This document shows, piece by piece, positions 63,299-64,000 of a stretch of 64,000 bases of DNA. The stretch is from Ramlibacter sp. GTDB lineage: Bacteria; Pseudomonadota; Gammaproteobacteria; Burkholderiales; Burkholderiaceae_C. Below the pieces are notes generated by a model. It saw only the letters and a list, made by a program, of their open reading frames with translations, was not told where the DNA came from and ran no database searches. The DNA is taken from assembly GCA_019635415.1 (NCBI GenBank), contig JAHBZN010000001.1, forward strand, positions 558,001-622,000. Reading direction: 5' to 3'. Position numbers and translations under genes: made by a program. Positions within the stretch are counted from its first letter, which is position 1, and every line of letters begins with the position of its first letter.

Positions 63299-64000
63299 TC
63301 AAGTCCTGAGCCGCTGCTTCAGGTCGTTGAGCAGCCAGCGTCCCGCGGGGCCCAGGGCCCGGTCGCGCGGGTGCGCCGCGTGAATGGTCAGCCCCTCGCG
63401 CGGCGTGGGGTCGTCACGGATGCGCAGCCCTTTCAGTCGGCCCGAGGCCATCAGGTCCGCGACCAGAAACTCCGGCATCCGGCACCAGCCGAGGCCCGCC
63501 AGCACGAAGTCCAGCCGTCGCCCCAGATCGACGAATCGCCACAGCCTTGCGCTGGACACGCCGTAGTTCGGCCCCGTCGGGTCGACCGGGTCGGACAACA
63601 CCAGTTGCACGTGCGCTTCGAGGTCGGCTGCTGTGGCTGCGCGGCTCAGTGATGCCAGCGGGTGCGATGGGGCTACCACGGCGCGCATGCCAACCTTCAA
63701 CAGCGGGTACGCCACCATGTCCGCCGGTACGGCAGGCAGCAGCAGGCAGATGCCCAGCGCAGCGGATCCGTCGCGCAGACGGCGCAGCGAGCCGCCAAGG
63801 CCTTCGGTTGAAAAGCTCACGGGCAGAGCGGGGTAGCGTTCACTGAGCGCCTGCAGGCTTTCGGTCAGGGGGGCGGTGGGGACCAGGGGGTCGATCGCGA
63901 GCGTCAGCTCCGGTTCCACGCCGCTACGGGTGCTGGCGGCGACCGCCTCGAAGCGTCCTGCGCTGGCCAGTACCAGCCGCGCCTGGTCGACCAGCACGCG
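63299..64000 (-). CDS. LysR family regulator, C-terminal part (cut by window end)
   Basis: About 233 residues of a LysR effector-binding domain; the helix-turn-helix lies beyond the window edge. Typical parts are ELTLAIDPLVPTAPLTESLQ, the hydrophobic core MRAVVAPSHPLASLS and LGWCRMPEFLVADLMASGRL. The domain is complete to its stop at 63299. The target genes are not visible. Confidence 0.88.
   Translation of the reverse strand, partial: RVLVDQARLVLASAGRFEAVAASTRSGVEPELTLAIDPLVPTAPLTESLQALSERYPALPVSFSTEGLGGSLRRLRDGSAALGICLLLPAVPADMVAYPLLKVGMRAVVAPSHPLASLSRAATAADLEAHVQLVLSDPVDPTGPNYGVSSARLWRFVDLGRRLDFVLAGLGWCRMPEFLVADLMASGRLKGLRIRDDPTPREGLTIHAAHPRDRALGPAGRWLLNDLKQRLRT

Overview
The window is a high-GC, densely coded stretch of a betaproteobacterial chromosome, most likely from the Comamonadaceae (Burkholderiales). 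Support comes from the fdsGBACD-type formate dehydrogenase operon, the DUF3460-scpA pair, the secB-gpsA order and two small dispersed repeat families of a kind I associate with this group. I cannot name the genus. No insertion sequence, prophage, CRISPR array, rRNA or replication origin was seen, and no gene-free stretch exceeds about 220 bp.

Layout. 1-1287: end of secB, then gpsA. 1297-5676: a large exported DUF11-repeat protein. 5789-10196: the de novo NAD genes nadC-nadA and, convergent to them, nadB, with one unknown gene between. 10234-13117: scpA, a DUF3460 gene and a SulP transporter. 13136-15582: a LysR regulator divergent from a 14-TM-type MFS exporter. 15604-20476: metG, an unknown flavoprotein-like gene and apbC. 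20480-29405: a one-carbon block with a LysR regulator, an OFA-family transporter and fdsG-fdsB-fdsA-fdhD-fdsD, i.e. uptake and NAD-linked oxidation of formate under one probable regulator. 29504-36772: a 2422-residue filamentous-haemagglutinin-like protein with seven YDG-type repeats. 36989-43805: a YbbP-like permease, a truncated haemoglobin, smr-radC, fkpB-ispH and a PLP dehydratase. 43824-48214: a VOC protein, serS, tRNA-Ser(CGA), a small lipoprotein and a two-component pair. 48305-52789: a minus-strand cluster of a PHP phosphatase, a DMT transporter, a YciO/TsaC-type protein, an M50 protease and trpS. 52883-60914: a GST, pcp, a zinc metallopeptidase, a degenerate kinase-receiver protein, a DEAD-box helicase, apaH, a CNNM/CorC-type membrane protein and SapC. 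60920-64000: two unknown genes, tRNA-Thr(CGT) and the edge of a LysR gene.

The most distinctive feature is a ~58-bp repeat present six times (236-297, 11097-11153, 29433-29491, 39522-39580, 42866-42925, 57922-57979). All copies keep exactly 19 nt between TAGC and AGGGCT. One copy supplies the N-terminus of an enzyme gene, one ends exactly at a start codon, and one overlaps a start codon in antisense. A second GC-rich repeat family (25358-25433, 50298-50374, partial 13127-13163) has been read into the C-termini of FdsB and a LysR regulator.

I did not find a clear new multi-gene system. The best leads for new biology are a histidine kinase/receiver-like protein that lacks its catalytic residues, a TrpS with an extra C-terminal domain, and several conserved-looking genes without a recognisable function (7906-8523, 17760-19328, 61455-63029).
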